A stretch of 64,000 nt of DNA from Eutreptiella sp. 'Long Island Sound 2002' (GCA_964036045.1 OZ038379.1:72993992-73057991), one strand, 5' to 3'; shown: positions 11,221 through 22,639, numbered from the stretch's first letter. Numbers and translations are program-made. The notes: generated by a model from the sequence alone, not told the origin.

Positions 11221-12604
11221 ACTACCCCAACGCCTCACCGTAGCTCAACGTAGGGGGGTGGGGAGTGGCGGTTAATGTGTTGGCTCAAAACAATGGGCAA
11301 CATGTTGCACAACAACAGAGGGAAAGGGACGGGCCCCTTGGCAGGCGGAGGGGGCAGCCCGGCGAGAGCGGTTGTCATCTGGGTGAGAACAACACGTGCC
11401 TAGCTGGTACGATGCCATTTCATGAAGGAGGGGTTCTACACCCGATTCACGGCGCCGTGGACGCTTTCCCTGCACACAGGACGAGGTATGCGGAGGGCAC
11501 CAAGGGACGGGTTGTGGCCCATTGGGTGGAAAGCCGACCGAGTGCACCAAGGGCCACATAAGAACAACCAATTGGATGTCAATCAATTCCTCATTGTTGG
11601 TGTTCTCTGGCGATGTGTGCAGCCTAACGGGGATGTCCGCTTGTTGTAGCAGCTGACCACCACCATGGGCCAAAACCCTTGTTCCACCAAGGTCAAAAAC
11701 ACAGACAGAGACAACCCCAACGGACCGTGCAGATTCTCATCATCCCCGAGCCTATCACGGCCCATTGCCCCAAGGGTGGGAGGGATCGAGGTGGTGGGGA
11801 GGTTCAGAACGGGGGCCTTCACCGCATCATGTTGCTTGACAACCTCCGAAGGCCACGACCTCTACCCCAGGACATCTTTAGCCCCAAGGATGCGGGCTGT
11901 GAAAGAGTGAAGAAACTTTTTCCCCCTTCTCCTCCGCCCTCTCCCCTTGTCTTTCCCCCCCTCCACATTGCACCCTGACCTTCATCCTCCTGTTGTGAAG
12001 CCTATTGGCACAAATGCCACATTTTTAGTGTAGATCCTCCACCCTATTAGGCAGCTAGCTAAAATTTGCTGCTACCACACCCCCTGACTTTCTCCACCAC
12101 CCCCAACTGGCTGCACACCCCCACCCCTCACTCCTTCGCTGCCAAGTAAAAAACCACCTCGTCAAATGGAGGGGGGGGTTGGCCCCTCATGTTTCCACCT
12201 GCATGAGGTGTCAGCGCCCAATGAGGATTTGCTAGCTTTGCCCAATTACCCTTGGGCCAAGAGGGGCTACGAAGCGGCCGCCCACTGCCAACGAATCCTT
12301 ACTTCTGCTGCTGCACTTCAATAGGAACTACCGCACCCTCATGGGAGCCGCTCCCACCCCACACGCCATGGCACGAACACCAACTAGAGCGGTTGCTTAA
12401 GGGAATTTTAGGGCCTTGGTGTCGGCGGCGTAATGTGCTTTATCTTCTAATGCTTTTGGGGCTTTGGCTTTTGGGGCTTGCAAAACCCACAAACGCTCTG
12501 TGTTGCTACCCGCTGACCGCCACACTGAAAGGTCCCGCAAAGGACTAGTGGCCATTGTGGGGCAACCGGGGACTATTGGGGAGGCAAGTATAGACAATAG
12601 AAGA
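11221..12604. other. No supportable gene
   Basis: Frames up to 133 codons occur on both strands, with Pro/Arg-rich content driven by local GC. None shows a domain I recognise. Confidence 0.35.
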
Positions 12605-12609
12605 TATAG

Positions 12610-12634
12610 CTTAGGCGGCTCTATACGCACGTAG
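12610..12634 (+). repeat. Left terminal inverted repeat of the foldback element
   Basis: 25 bp, identical to the reverse complement of 16002-16026. It is preceded by TATAG at 12605-12609. Confidence 0.95.
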
Positions 12635-13552
12635 CAAAATTGCCACAGTTCCCAAATGGGTACCACCCCAAAACGGGGGCTGAAAAACCACTTTGAAAAA
12701 TTGCACAATTGTGCTTTGCAGGGAACACCCCCAAAAACCTGTGGATTATCAAAAATGACTGTGTGTAGGGGGTACAACATGTGCCAGTCAAAAGTCATGT
12801 ATCCCCTTCAAATTTGGGCACTGCAGTGTCCATCCAAAGAAAAATCCAATTCTTCCAACTCATCCGCTGCTGCATTTCAAACCACACCGTAAAATGCAAC
12901 CTAAAAAATGAAGCAAGGAGGACGACAGGCAAACACATGCAAAAATCTGGTTTGCTTTTTGTTACCGCGTCTGCTGACCCAGTCACTGTGATTGTATGCG
13001 AAGCGTGACAAACAATGCAGCACCAGTGCAGCCAACAAGCAATGGAGGCGCCGCCAGTGCAGCCAATGAAATAATAAATGAGGGCAACAATGCCTGCAAA
13101 AGAAATGGCGCAAGAGGGGTAGAAAAAAGGCGAGTGGATGAATTTGGGCACTGCAGCGCCCAAAATTACGAAAACATGAAAAAGGGCACCGGTTTCACAC
13201 CTGTGTGACACAAGACACATGGCAGTGTGCAGTCCGCGCCCAAAACAAAGTAGAAGGTTACACCAAGCTTGCGACCCTATTGTAAAATGGGTCGTAATGT
13301 GTTGTTGTTGTTCTCATAGGCGCTTGTACGATGTATTGAAACGGAACTCTCACATTCATGTACCCCGTATGGGCTAAAATTTGACTTTCACTACTTTTGA
13401 GCACTGCAGTGCCCAAATTTTTAAAAAGTTGGCAAATTTACCCGCTTCAATTCATTGTGGTGCATAGGTTCCTCGAAGGGCCAGAAAGGCCAACGCTTGT
13501 GGTTGCGTTGCGTTGGGTGGCATTCATGGTACCAAATATTTTTTGGCTACGG

Positions 13553-13850
13553 AGAGACAGACAAACCGACACGCAAGCAGACAAACAGACAGATAGACAG
13601 AGAGACAGTCCGATGGACATCCCGACAAACGGACGAACAGATAGACACATACACGGACGGACAGACCGACAGGCAGACAAACAGACAGACAAATAGACAG
13701 ACATACAGGCAGACAACAGACATACGGACGGACGACTGGACGGACGGACTGTGGGACAAAGAGACACAAGAGAGAAACACAGAAGACAAACCGTCAAACA
13801 AGACAAGACAGACGGAGGGACGGACACATGGACAGACGGAGAGACAGGTA
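13553..13850. repeat. Degenerate (CAGA)n tract, left arm
   Basis: Imperfect tetranucleotide repeats of ACAGACAGA/ACGGACGG type. The open frames reading Arg-Gln-Thr-Asp repeats here are artefacts. The tract mirrors 15085-15415. Confidence 0.9.
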
Positions 13851-15084
13851 CAATGGTTGTCCTCCTACTACCACACGGTTGCTCCCTCATGCATCTGCAC
13901 AACGTTGCGCACAAAATATTGACCTCCTTCCGCCCAAATTATATCATGCAAATGGGTTTTGAGTTCATTTGGGAGCTGCAGTTCCCAAAATATTACAAAC
14001 CAACATTTTGAGGTCTCTAATGTACTATGTCGGGTGCCTGCCTCAAAGTCTCACCCCCTGTAGCAACCATTATCGGGTCTTGCCATCAGTTGTGCACGAT
14101 ATGTGCAATGTAATCATCCACGTGATCAAATCCCCCCCTCTAAACTACTGCGCCATTCCATGTTGATGAAATACACCCCGTATAGGTGTTGCCTTGATCT
14201 TCAAAACTTTGGCACACTTATTCTAGTAGGGGCATTGTTGGTTGATGGAGTTTGGTTGTCCGTGTGTAGTGTAATGGTTGATATGATGAACACCCCCACT
14301 CCCCAGTGCACCACCGTTGCGCGGTGCTAAGGTACACTCCTGCACAAGTGTTATGCCATTGGTCCAACACTTTCACACGCATTTTTTACTAGGGGCCTTG
14401 AAGGTGGATGCGGATTCGGTCGTCTATAGGGTGTCTTCCAACACGGAGTCAATCGTGTTTTGGAGTGTTTCATCACAATTTGTGGTTGTTATTTCTAAAA
14501 TGGCTGTAGATGGTGCAAGACTCCGCACAGATAACCAAGTTTGTCTCTGCCTTCAATGCCCCTGGTACAAAACGTGTGTGAAAGTGTGGGACCAGTGGCA
14601 CAACAATTGTATAGAGGTCTGCTTCATCACCGCGCACGGTCGTGCTCTAGAGAGGGGTGGCATTCATCATGTGAACCATTTTACTACACACAGACGACCA
14701 AATTGCATCCACCGACAATGCCCCTACTAGAATATTGGTGCCAAAGTGTTGAAGATCTAGCACAACACTTATACGGGGTGTACTTCATCACCGTCGAATG
14801 GGGAAGAAGAATAGAGGGGGGTATTTGATCATGTGGACGATTACATTGCACATACCTAGCATGAATTGTGGCGGGATCCGTTAATGCTTGCCATAGGGGA
14901 TAGGACCATGAGGCATGCACTGGAAAAGACATTAGAGACCTAAAAATATTGATTTCCTAAATTTTGGGAACTGCAGTGCCCAAATGAACCCAAAGCCCAT
15001 TTGCATGATCATCTGGGCGGAACGCTGTCAATGTTTTTTGCAAGGTTCTGTACATGCATGATGGAGCAGCCTTGTGGTAGCCGG

Positions 15085-15415
15085 AGGACAGATAGTGTGT
15101 CTATCTCTCCGTCCGTCCACCTGTCCATCCGTTCGTCTGTCTGAATCTTGTTTCGTATGTCTATTTGTCTTCCGTGTGTCTATCTATGTGTCTCTCTGTC
15201 TATCCCTCCGTCCGTCCATTTGTCCGTCCGTTGTCTGTCTGTGTGTCTATTTGTTTGTCTGTTTGTTTGTTTGCCTGTCGGTCTGTCCGTCTGTCTATGT
15301 GTCCATCTGTCTACCTGTCTGTCCGTCTCTCAGGGTGTCTGTCGGACTGTCTGTATGCCTCTCTGCGTCTATCTGTCTGTTTGTCTGCTTGCCTGTCGGT
15401 TTGTCTGTCTCTCCG
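15085..15415. repeat. Degenerate (TCTG)n tract, right arm
   Basis: Reverse-complement counterpart of 13553-13850 in the right arm. The Leu-Ser-Val-Cys repeat frames over it are artefacts. Confidence 0.9.
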
Positions 15416-16001
15416 TAGCCAAAAAATATTTGGTACCATGAATGCCACCCAACGCAACGCAAGCACGGGTGTTGGCCTTTCTTGCCCTTCGAGGAACCTA
15501 TGCACCACAATGAATTGAAGCGGGTAAATTTGCCAACTTTTTAAAAATTTGGGCACTGCAGTGCTCAAAAGTAGTGAAAGTCAAATTTTAGCCCATACTG
15601 GGTACATGAATGTGAGAGTTCCGTTTCAATACATCGTACAAGCGCCTATGAGAACAACAACAACACGTTACGACCCGATTGACAAGAGGGGGGCAAGCGT
15701 GGAGTAACTTTGTGCAATGTGGATTCACCTATAGAGACAACTAGACACACACTTTCAATGACCCCCCTAAAAAGTACAACCAGAAGGTTTGGGCACTGCA
15801 GTGCCCAAAAATTTCAAATGCTAAGATTCCAAGCCCTGAAGCGGGGGTGTATATGTGAAGCTCTAAGAGCAACAAAAGGCGAGGTTGTTGTATCCCACGA
15901 TGAAAATCCACGTGGAGTTGGCCGAAAAAATGATATGCTTTTTTTGGGTGCAAAAAACGAATGTTGAAATCGCCATGAATCGTGCCTTTTAGCAACGAAG
16001 T

Positions 16002-16026
16002 CTACGTGCGTATAGAGCCGCCTAAG
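16002..16026 (-). repeat. Right terminal inverted repeat of the foldback element
   Basis: 25 bp ending GAGCCGCCTAAG, the perfect inverse of the left end. It is followed by TATAG at 16027-16031. Confidence 0.95.
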
Positions 16027-16031
16027 TATAG

Positions 16032-17189
16032 TGTATGGGACTAAGACGGACAGCAAATCCCGAACAAGGTGTTAGGGCTGTGGGGGAGGGGCCCGGGACG
16101 AGTTGGGCATTGAGTCTTTGGCTTGCGCTTTTGGGGGCTTCCTTCCGGCTGGGAGCCTTGGCGTGGAGCCATGCATCCATCACCAAAAATTTTGCCAACT
16201 TCGGTCGGGGCACGGAAGCCTAGGGGGCTAGGGCTGGAAGGAACTCGGTGCCCCAAAGGGTACCTTTCGCCAAGCCCTTAGGGGGCTTGGTTACACATGC
16301 ACGATCCCTCCTTTTTCCAGAAAACCTCTATTACATCACAAGCCGTGATAGTGGCACGCATGGTGGTGTGAACTTTGGCGTGGGGCCCCTAGCCAACAGC
16401 AGCCCGAAGAACATCCAAAGGCACATGAATAAGGGGGGCGGGGGGGGCAGACATCGCACGTAATAACTGTTTTGCACTGGTTTTGAACATTGGCTTCTTT
16501 GAACCATTTTACCACGTCACTCTGAATCCACTTAAATTCGAAATAGTTTCATCGGGATATGTGGACAATATTTGCTTCGGATACATGTATTGGACACCCA
16601 TTCTTCAAATTCATCCGCGAAGATGAGGTCGGTATAAGATTTTGAGGCTCGACCTACGATGGAGAGGTTGTGCTATTGGACCCCATACCTGATTTCATGC
16701 GTACTTGGGGTTATCTCCACCACGGCTTCCCTTGTTGGAAACACAGGGAGTACTTTTTATGCATCAACATGGCCAAGAGTGTACCTTTGGCTAGAGGGGC
16801 ATGTTGTTGTGAGACAATCCGGTCAAGAAACAGCTTGGGCATTTGTGGCTCAATAGTTTTTGACAAGCCCTATTGCAGACATAATGCCACCAAAGCGTGT
16901 TGGATGAAGGTTAGAATATCCCTTGGTTTAGGCATTTCCACGCGTGTTGTATGGGCATCAATAAAATCCCCCTCATAATCTAGGTCCGCTTGTCATGAAA
17001 CGGGGGGCTAAGGGGCCGCATAGGGTGTGCTCGACTACCATGGCCAAGTATGACTGTGTCTCTGTTGCAAGTGGGGAGGCAATGACAACAAGACAAAAAC
17101 ACATCCCAATGCATAAAAAGGACACACTACATGTATCCAAAGCAAACATTAGCCACACACCCTAGTGAAACTATTTAGGCACTAAAAAA
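16032..17189. other. No supportable gene
   Basis: Only short frames; a 102-codon frame at 16670-16978 has no recognisable features. Confidence 0.35.
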
Positions 17190-17975
17190 ATGTGCTGCAC
17201 CATCCGCCTCCATTCCACCACAAATTAAATCAATTGTTATCCACCCATAGTGATTTGCAAAGCCCCGAGTACACGCTGCATGCAGGATTTTGTATGGGAA
17301 CAATTGTTCACAAATGCAATGGGTTCCGGTCTTATCAAACTAGGGTTGTTTGCAACACCCCTAGTATAACTAACTATAGGATCTTATTTTGGAAGCATTG
17401 CTCACATCGGCATACAACCGTGGGTCCTTAAAAAATGTTTGACTATCCCCCCAAACTTACAGGCATTTCACCTCCGTCTTTATCATCCCGTACAAAGCCC
17501 ACGGTATACGCATACTACAGGACATTATTTGGGAAGCATTGCTCAAAGTAGCATGCCATTTGCATCTTCGAAATGTGTTGAGCTATCCGCCCCGAATCAT
17601 AGTTAACTCGGCTCTGTTGCTATCAACTCGGGGCTCTTTGCAAAGGCCCCAGTATGGGCTAACGATAGGATCTTGTTTTGGAACATCGCTCACGGCGACA
17701 TAGAGCTGTGGGTCCTTAAAAAGTGCCCGAGTATCCCCCCGGATCAACTCGAAGGCAATTCAACTCATTTTTCATCAACCCGCGGTTCGTCACAAAGCTC
17801 CTATTACAAGCTAGCTAGAGGATCTTGTTTGGGAAGCATTCGTCATAGTAAAATAGAGATCTCAGCTTCCAAAGTGTGCTCGGCCATCTGCCCCGCTCTA
17901 CAGCTAACTCAGCTCTGCTGCTATCAACCCATGGCTATTTGCAAAACTCGAAGTATAGGCTGACTACAGGAAGTT
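17190..17975. repeat. ~147 bp tandem repeat, array 2 (about 5 units)
   Basis: Anchors of the GGATCTTGTTTTGG type lie at 17284, 17379, 17520, 17668 and 17820, with a degenerate one near 17966. Spacings after the first are 141, 148, 152 and 146. Internal boxes (TTGCTCAC, TATCCGCCCC, AGCTAACTC, TATCAACCC, TTTGCAAA) match array 1 at 9780-10455 in the same order, so the two arrays belong to one repeat family. Confidence 0.8.
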
Positions 17976-17981
17976 GTTGCA

Positions 17982-18026
17982 CAAGCAAAGTAAAATCGGA
18001 AGCCATATGATTCATTTAGCGCGGTG
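17982..18026. repeat. 45 bp direct repeat, copy 1
   Basis: CAAGCAAAGT(A/G)AAATCGG followed by AAGCCATA(T/A)GATTCATTT and GCGCG recurs at 18239-18283 with three or four differences. Confidence 0.8.
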
Positions 18027-18238
18027 CGTCGAGAAATCGCAGCAGGAACTGAGGACCTTCGTAGACACAGCAGGGGACCAACCACCAGCGGGTGGGCGGG
18101 TGGTGCCTACCCCCGCCGCAGGCAGGGTGGGTGGGCCCTGTGATTTTTATAATAAATTCTGGAGTAACAACAATCATAAAGCAAAGCAAACAGGGAGTAT
18201 AACTGTTGTTGGCTAAAGCGAAGAGCGGTTGCACAAAG

Positions 18239-18283
18239 CAAGCAAAGTGAAATCGGAAGCCATAAGATTCATTTGGCGCGCTG
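18239..18283. repeat. 45 bp direct repeat, copy 2
   Basis: Second copy of the repeat at 17982-18026, about 257 bases downstream. Confidence 0.8.
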
Positions 18284-18303
18284 CTTTACTCGTGAAACAT
18301 CAT

Positions 18304-18396
18304 CCCCCCCCCCCCCCCCGCACCCGCACCAATGTGGCAAGAACGCAGGTTGCGCGAGGCACCGAGGCGTCCCTTGGGGAACGACAAAATCGAAAT
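18304..18396. repeat. ~90 bp direct repeat with poly-C, copy 1
   Basis: A run of 16 C is followed by GCACC, then GGCAAGAACGCAGGTTGCGC, GAGGCACC and GCGTCCCTTGGGGAA. The same order recurs at 18582-18670. Confidence 0.7.
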
Positions 18397-18581
18397 CACC
18401 ATGGGATCCGGCGAGGATTGACCACGAACATGCAAGGGGCCCAGCACACCACGCGGCCGAAGGGCCCCCGAGTCGGCGGAAGACCCAGCGTTGTGATTGG
18501 TTGGTATTGTCTGGCCCCCCCCGGCCAGTTGGTCGCCTAACCCTGGTCCCCTCCGAGACCCATGGGACTCGGTGCGCACAA

Positions 18582-18670
18582 AAGCCCCCCCCCCCCCCCG
18601 CACCAACGGGGCAACAACTCTGGTTGTGCGAGGCACCCAAGCGTCCCTTGGGGAAGGACAGGGTCCAAAC
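18582..18670. repeat. ~90 bp direct repeat with poly-C, copy 2
   Basis: Poly-C, then GCACCAACGGGGCAACAACT, TGCGAGGCACC and GCGTCCCTTGGGGAAGGACA. It pairs with 18304-18396, 278 bases upstream. Confidence 0.7.
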
Positions 18671-20795
18671 AGGGCAGGAAAGGTCAGGGAACGTAAGCAG
18701 AGCTTGGAAACGGTTCCACGCTGACGCTGCAGCCTTAGCGTAGGTGCCTCCAAAATAACTGTCGATCTTGCTTAAACAGTCTACAAGATTTAAATCACCA
18801 GGGACCCATTCAAGTAAGGTGGAAGGGGGGGCTCTCAGGGAAAGATATAAAAAGCCTGCGCAGATGCCTTTTGTGGCGGTGAAGGCCTGAAGAGGCCCAC
18901 ATACCGGCAGCCTACTCTAGGGACGCGTCCTCACAGATGGGTATCCGGCCTAAGCGTGGGTCCCACTAGGGTTCGCACCAGTCCCATGGGTAGGGATGGC
19001 AAAGGCTTGGCGTCGATGATCGGCTCGTCCCATCAATGTCTGCCATCACCATCTGGCTCCCGTCCTCCATGGCCTACACCTCATGCGCCGGGCCAAAGCA
19101 CTTGATGTGCAAGGCCGCGGTGCACACCTTGCCGTCATTGTCGTACGGCAGTGGCTACATAGCTGCTTCCGAGCAACCTTCAAGGGAGCATGCACTACTT
19201 GTGGTGACATAGTCAATGTATACCACTTTGGCACGGGGAAATAGCAGTGCCGGATAATGTCCCATCGGAACTCCCACAATGTGGTTCCACGTTCCAAAGA
19301 ACCAAGAGCCTTGCAAGACGCAAAGGCGCTCGCGTCCGCGTACCGTAAAATGAGGACAAGGACCGCGCTGGCCCGCGTCATTTGTCCCGTGATGATGCAG
19401 AGTTGGAGGGCTATTTGGTTGGCACCATCCACCGCCTGTGAGAACTGGCGGTAGCATGCAACTACCAGCCTCAACGGTTGCCCGCCTCGGGATTGGACTT
19501 CCGACTGCCGAAACCAACAATTAGTTAGCAAGGGGACTAGGCGGCGAGGGGGGGGGGGGGCTTGTACCCAATCTTGGAGGTTTTGTAAATCACCAATTTG
19601 TGGCCGTGGGCCTTGATCACACCACGTGCCACTTGCCCCTCGGCGAGCCGTTGTTTCGCGTCCGTCAAGGCCTCGTCCTTTTTGTTGCGTTTTGACAACG
19701 TCAAGAACGGCCACTTGATGGAGGCGAAATACTCCGCAAAGCCATGCCGCCAAAGAACGAGTACGCCACCAAGACCGTCTCAGGGGGCGGCTGGGAGGCC
19801 CACCACCTCATGATGCCTTTGACATCAAGATTAACAACGCGGTGCCGGTTCGGCAGATGCGGCTGCGGCGGCCGGTGTACAAGTACACATCAAAGAGATA
19901 GTGTTATGTTCTGTGGCACAACACATACACCTTCATGGAGGTGGAGTGTGGCTTACGTGCCATGTATTGCCGCAACACCTGCCAATTGGACCCCAAGTGG
20001 GGTACAACGGCCTCATCCCCACATACCGCCCCCCTCATCTTCCATGCGGACAACCACGTCACATTGCAGTCCTTTATGAGGTCGGTAACATCCGTGCGCT
20101 AAAGGCGGTTGAGACGATGATAGCGCGCACGCGGTAAAACCCTGGCAAGGCAGCAGTGATACGCGAGGTCATTGGGTTCCCAAACGGCATGCGGTTGGAT
20201 TGGTCGCACCATACCAAGGCGGATCAAGAACGAATGGTACCTAGTGTACAAGACGGTGGCTGCACAACACGCAAGACGAGGCCGGCGCACAACACGTATG
20301 ACGCGCAATACGCTGTTACGTGGTCCGTATTACCCAATCCTAGTGGTGCGGATGCCGAGGACACGCGCAAGGTGCAAACCTGTCGACACTGTCTAGCAGG
20401 GGCATTTCGTGCTTCTCGACCAACAACGCGTTTTGGAGTCCAACTATGGGGGACATGATGTAGTCCCACACCTCATCAATCGTGAAGTTGAACAACTAGG
20501 ACACACCCTCACGGGCACCTAGTTCCAAATTTGCGGCGCAGTTCGCTTTTGCAAGGGGGCCAGCTGCCAACTCACTAAGTTTGGGCATGTTGCGTGTTTG
20601 CTGTGGACAACAGGCATGGACAAAAAAAAAGCCACAGGGCCACACTCTCCCGCTCACCAGTCTGTTGCAAGCAGGCGACGTGAGACACCCAAAACATCTA
20701 GTCAATGTAGAGGCCCTATTGGAGCCATGGAAGAAATAGGTGTTCGCAACATGCCGGATGTCCCCGGCTGTCAATCCTTGCCAGCTCCCGAGCAC
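18671..20795. other. Possible decayed minus-strand coding sequence; no gene called
   Basis: A 235-codon minus frame (19046-19753) and an overlapping 121-codon frame (19155-19520) both contain plausible protein-like stretches but contradict each other frame by frame. Sequence up to 20500 is similar. It may be an old mobile-element ORF with frameshifts; no motif lets me name it. Confidence 0.25.
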
Positions 20796-20797
20796 GG

Positions 20798-20890
20798 TTT
20801 GCATGAAGAAGTCTTGGTTCCCATCTCTTTTTGCACCACAACGAAGGCTCGTCCAGTCATTTGCATACACAAGACATCAGCAGCCGGAGG
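20798..20890. repeat. Direct repeat ~90 bp, copy 1
   Basis: Contains TTTGCATGAAGAAGTCTTGG, TCTTTTTGCACCACAACG and ACATCAGCAGCC. It is matched at 21158-21243. On the minus strand both copies read a similar peptide (CGAK..GNQ.FFMQ), which suggests duplication of a piece of an old coding sequence. Confidence 0.65.
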
Positions 20891-21157
20891 GTGGATTGTT
20901 TGTTCAATTGTCTAAGAAGGGCCGTTCACCAAAGTGTTGATTAGTGATGGGATCTCAACCGGAGATGCGGTCAGTGGAGAGACGCAAGACGGACATCTCT
21001 TGGAATCCAGCGCCACTATTGTAGCCGACGGGCGCGACGTCCGCAATCTCCGCGACAATACATGGGATTCTAGGGCCACCACAGAACCAGTAGGTCTCAA
21101 CATGCAGGGGCCCCAAAACACACTGCGACACCGCTGAGTTTCCGTGCCACCTCCCTG

Positions 21158-21243
21158 GCATGCCTTGCATGAAGAAGCCTTGGTTGCCATGTGTTTTTGC
21201 ACCACAACGTTCAGTCAACTGCAGACACGGGGCATCAGCAACC
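21158..21243. repeat. Direct repeat ~90 bp, copy 2
   Basis: CTTGCATGAAGAAGCCTTGG, TGTTTTTGCACCACAACG and GGCATCAGCAACC, matching 20798-20890 about 360 bases upstream. A CCACAGGGCCA box follows this copy and precedes the other at about 20633. Confidence 0.65.
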
Positions 21244-21283
21244 ACAGGGCCAAACACTCCCGTTCACCACACCGAACGTTCGC

Positions 21284-22042
21284 TTAGTCGTCCCAGAAAT
21301 GTGTATTTGCCAAGTGTGAATCGGATATGCGGTCAAAGTCGGGCATGGGGTCAGTGGGCCGCACAGGAATTGGGCATTGGGCGAGAAGCCGCTCCCGTGG
21401 CAGATTACGGGTCCAATGTGTTGGCGTTGGCTTACTCGCACTGTGGGTACTTGGCTGGGCCAAAATTTGGAAAAGGGGGGGGGGTGGAGATAGTTGCCTT
21501 CCCAGAACAGCATTGGTATCCCACTTATCGTCCCCACCCCCATCCCCATACCCATCTGACTCCTCGTCCCGGCACCACCCCCCCAATCCCAAACACCACC
21601 TCCCGACACCCACATTGCTGCCTTGCCTCGCACCGTTGCTGGCTGGTCGGATCATCCTAAGGAAGGCTTGCGAGCTCACCAACACTGCACATGTGACTCC
21701 CACGCGGAACACAATTTTTTTTGGCATCGAGATGCTTGGCACCATGCCAACCCTTGTTGATGATGATTCCTTGCACTTCGCTGGCAACATCGTCAGCACC
21801 GGCTCCAGTGATCCTCCGCCCGCGGAGAGCGTTGCTTCCGTCATCGGAAGCGTGTTCCCCGACTGATCTGTGGGGGCACTGCATCCAGCTGTGGTTAGGT
21901 TCATTGGAAGCATTACTTCCGAACATCGGAGGCGTTTTTGGAGCCAATTTCGGGTGCGCATCCCCGGTGTGCGGTGTCCACCATACCTAGGGACAATCAT
22001 ACAATGACCCCGCTCCCAAAAAAAAGATATCTTACATGTCAA
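21284..22042 (-). other. 252-codon open frame of doubtful coding value
   Basis: This is one of the longest open frames outside simple repeats, but it crosses poly-C/G tracts and a Gly/Asp-rich segment and has no recognisable domain. Its GC-rich context makes a chance frame of this length plausible. Kept as a possibility only. Confidence 0.15.
21820..21935. repeat. GCTTCCGA hairpin repeat, copy 1
   Basis: Inverted GCTTCCG / CGGAAGC motifs spaced by short loops (GCTTCCGTCATCGGAAGC; ACTTCCGAACATCGGAGGC). A related cluster lies at 40105-40205. Confidence 0.55.
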
Positions 22043-22444
22043 AAAACGCCAAAATGTCTTATTGTGTTACCGCCCCTCCAATCACCACCACCGCCGCCGC
22101 CATCACCCATATGTAAAGTGCACGAATGTACATTGCTCCGCCACTCCTCAAAGGGCCCGGCTACCATGACCAGCGGTGGCCAATCACAGGGTCCCGATGC
22201 ATCCGGGGCATGCACGGCCCCGACTCACGGAGCGCCGGGTTCCCCCACGCCCCTCCCCCAACCGCCTGCCTCCGTTCCACCACAGCCCCCCTCCCACCCA
22301 GCCCGGTAAATTCGTGTTTCAAAGCAGCTTCCGTGCCCTCGGGTTGGTGGCCACTAGCGCTTTCGAGGATGTGCTACATATACATGTGGCAATACCAGGG
22401 TTGAACTTCCGAATATGGTGTATTACCCTTTTACAGGGGAGTAG

Positions 22445-22625
22445 CCGCCGGAAGTTGATTCTTCACAGGGTCTCAACCCTTCTACGAACGAACTCATGGC
22501 TCTATACCCCATGTACAGCGGAGTAGACCCCAAACATTGATTATTTGGGGTGTTTAAACCCTTCAAATAATCAACGCATGGCCCTACACACATTGTGTAG
22601 GGTTGTAGAAGCCACATGTTGATTA
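22445..22625. repeat. Degenerate palindromic units related to the 52 bp satellite
   Basis: At 22533-22578 the dyad TTGATTATTTGGGG, GTGTTTAAACCC, CAAATAATCAACGCATGG mirrors the satellite unit at 30.1-32.3 kb (TCAATTATTTGGGG...CAAATAATTGACGCATG). Weaker units of the same plan lie on either side (GTTGATTCTTC near 22453, GTTGATTATTTG near 22617). Confidence 0.55.
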
Positions 22626-22639
22626 TTTGTTTGAGCAAG

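Larger units (their letters stand above)
12811..15808. repeat. Seven CTGCAG-centred palindromes inside the foldback element
   Basis: The motif GGGCACTGCAGTGCCC, usually extended to TTTGGGC...GCCCAAA, occurs with CTGCAG at 12821, 13151, 13404, 13976, 14971, 15556 and 15796. The last is a perfect 22 bp palindrome and others differ by one or two bases. By distance from the ends, 12821 pairs with 15796; 13404 with 15556 and 13976 with 14971 mirror each other. I did not find this motif outside the element. Such regular dyads could be protein-binding sites or products of the element's own amplification. Confidence 0.85.
12610..16026. mobile_element. Foldback-type non-autonomous element, 3417 bp, with 5 bp TSD
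   Basis: The ends are exact: 25 bases beginning CTTAGGCGGCTCTATACGCA at 12610-12634 are the perfect reverse complement of 16002-16026. The element is flanked by a perfect 5 bp duplication TATAG (12605-12609 and 16027-16031). The interior is one large imperfect palindrome centred near 14472, so almost the whole element can fold on itself. Mirror-image landmarks pair up: CTGCAG-centred dyads at 13404 and 15556, and at 13976 and 14971; (CAGA)n at 13553-13850 against (TCTG)n at 15085-15415; and the GTTCCTCGAAGGGC / GCCCTTCGAGGAAC pair. The left arm is ~330 bp longer between 12830 and 13400. No transposase is encoded; the long frames are microsatellite. A 5 bp TSD is uncommon among DNA elements (Transib is one known case), so the superfamily stays open. 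Confidence 0.9.

Noticed and set aside
13447-13922. 155-codon frames on both strands at the (CAGA)n tract, and the matching ones at 15074-15518
   Set aside because: Pure microsatellite translation within a foldback element. The frames exist only because the tetranucleotide lacks stops.
19046-19753. 235-codon minus-strand frame as an intact gene
   Set aside because: Another minus frame over the same bases is equally protein-like, so neither can be trusted; at most a decayed ORF.
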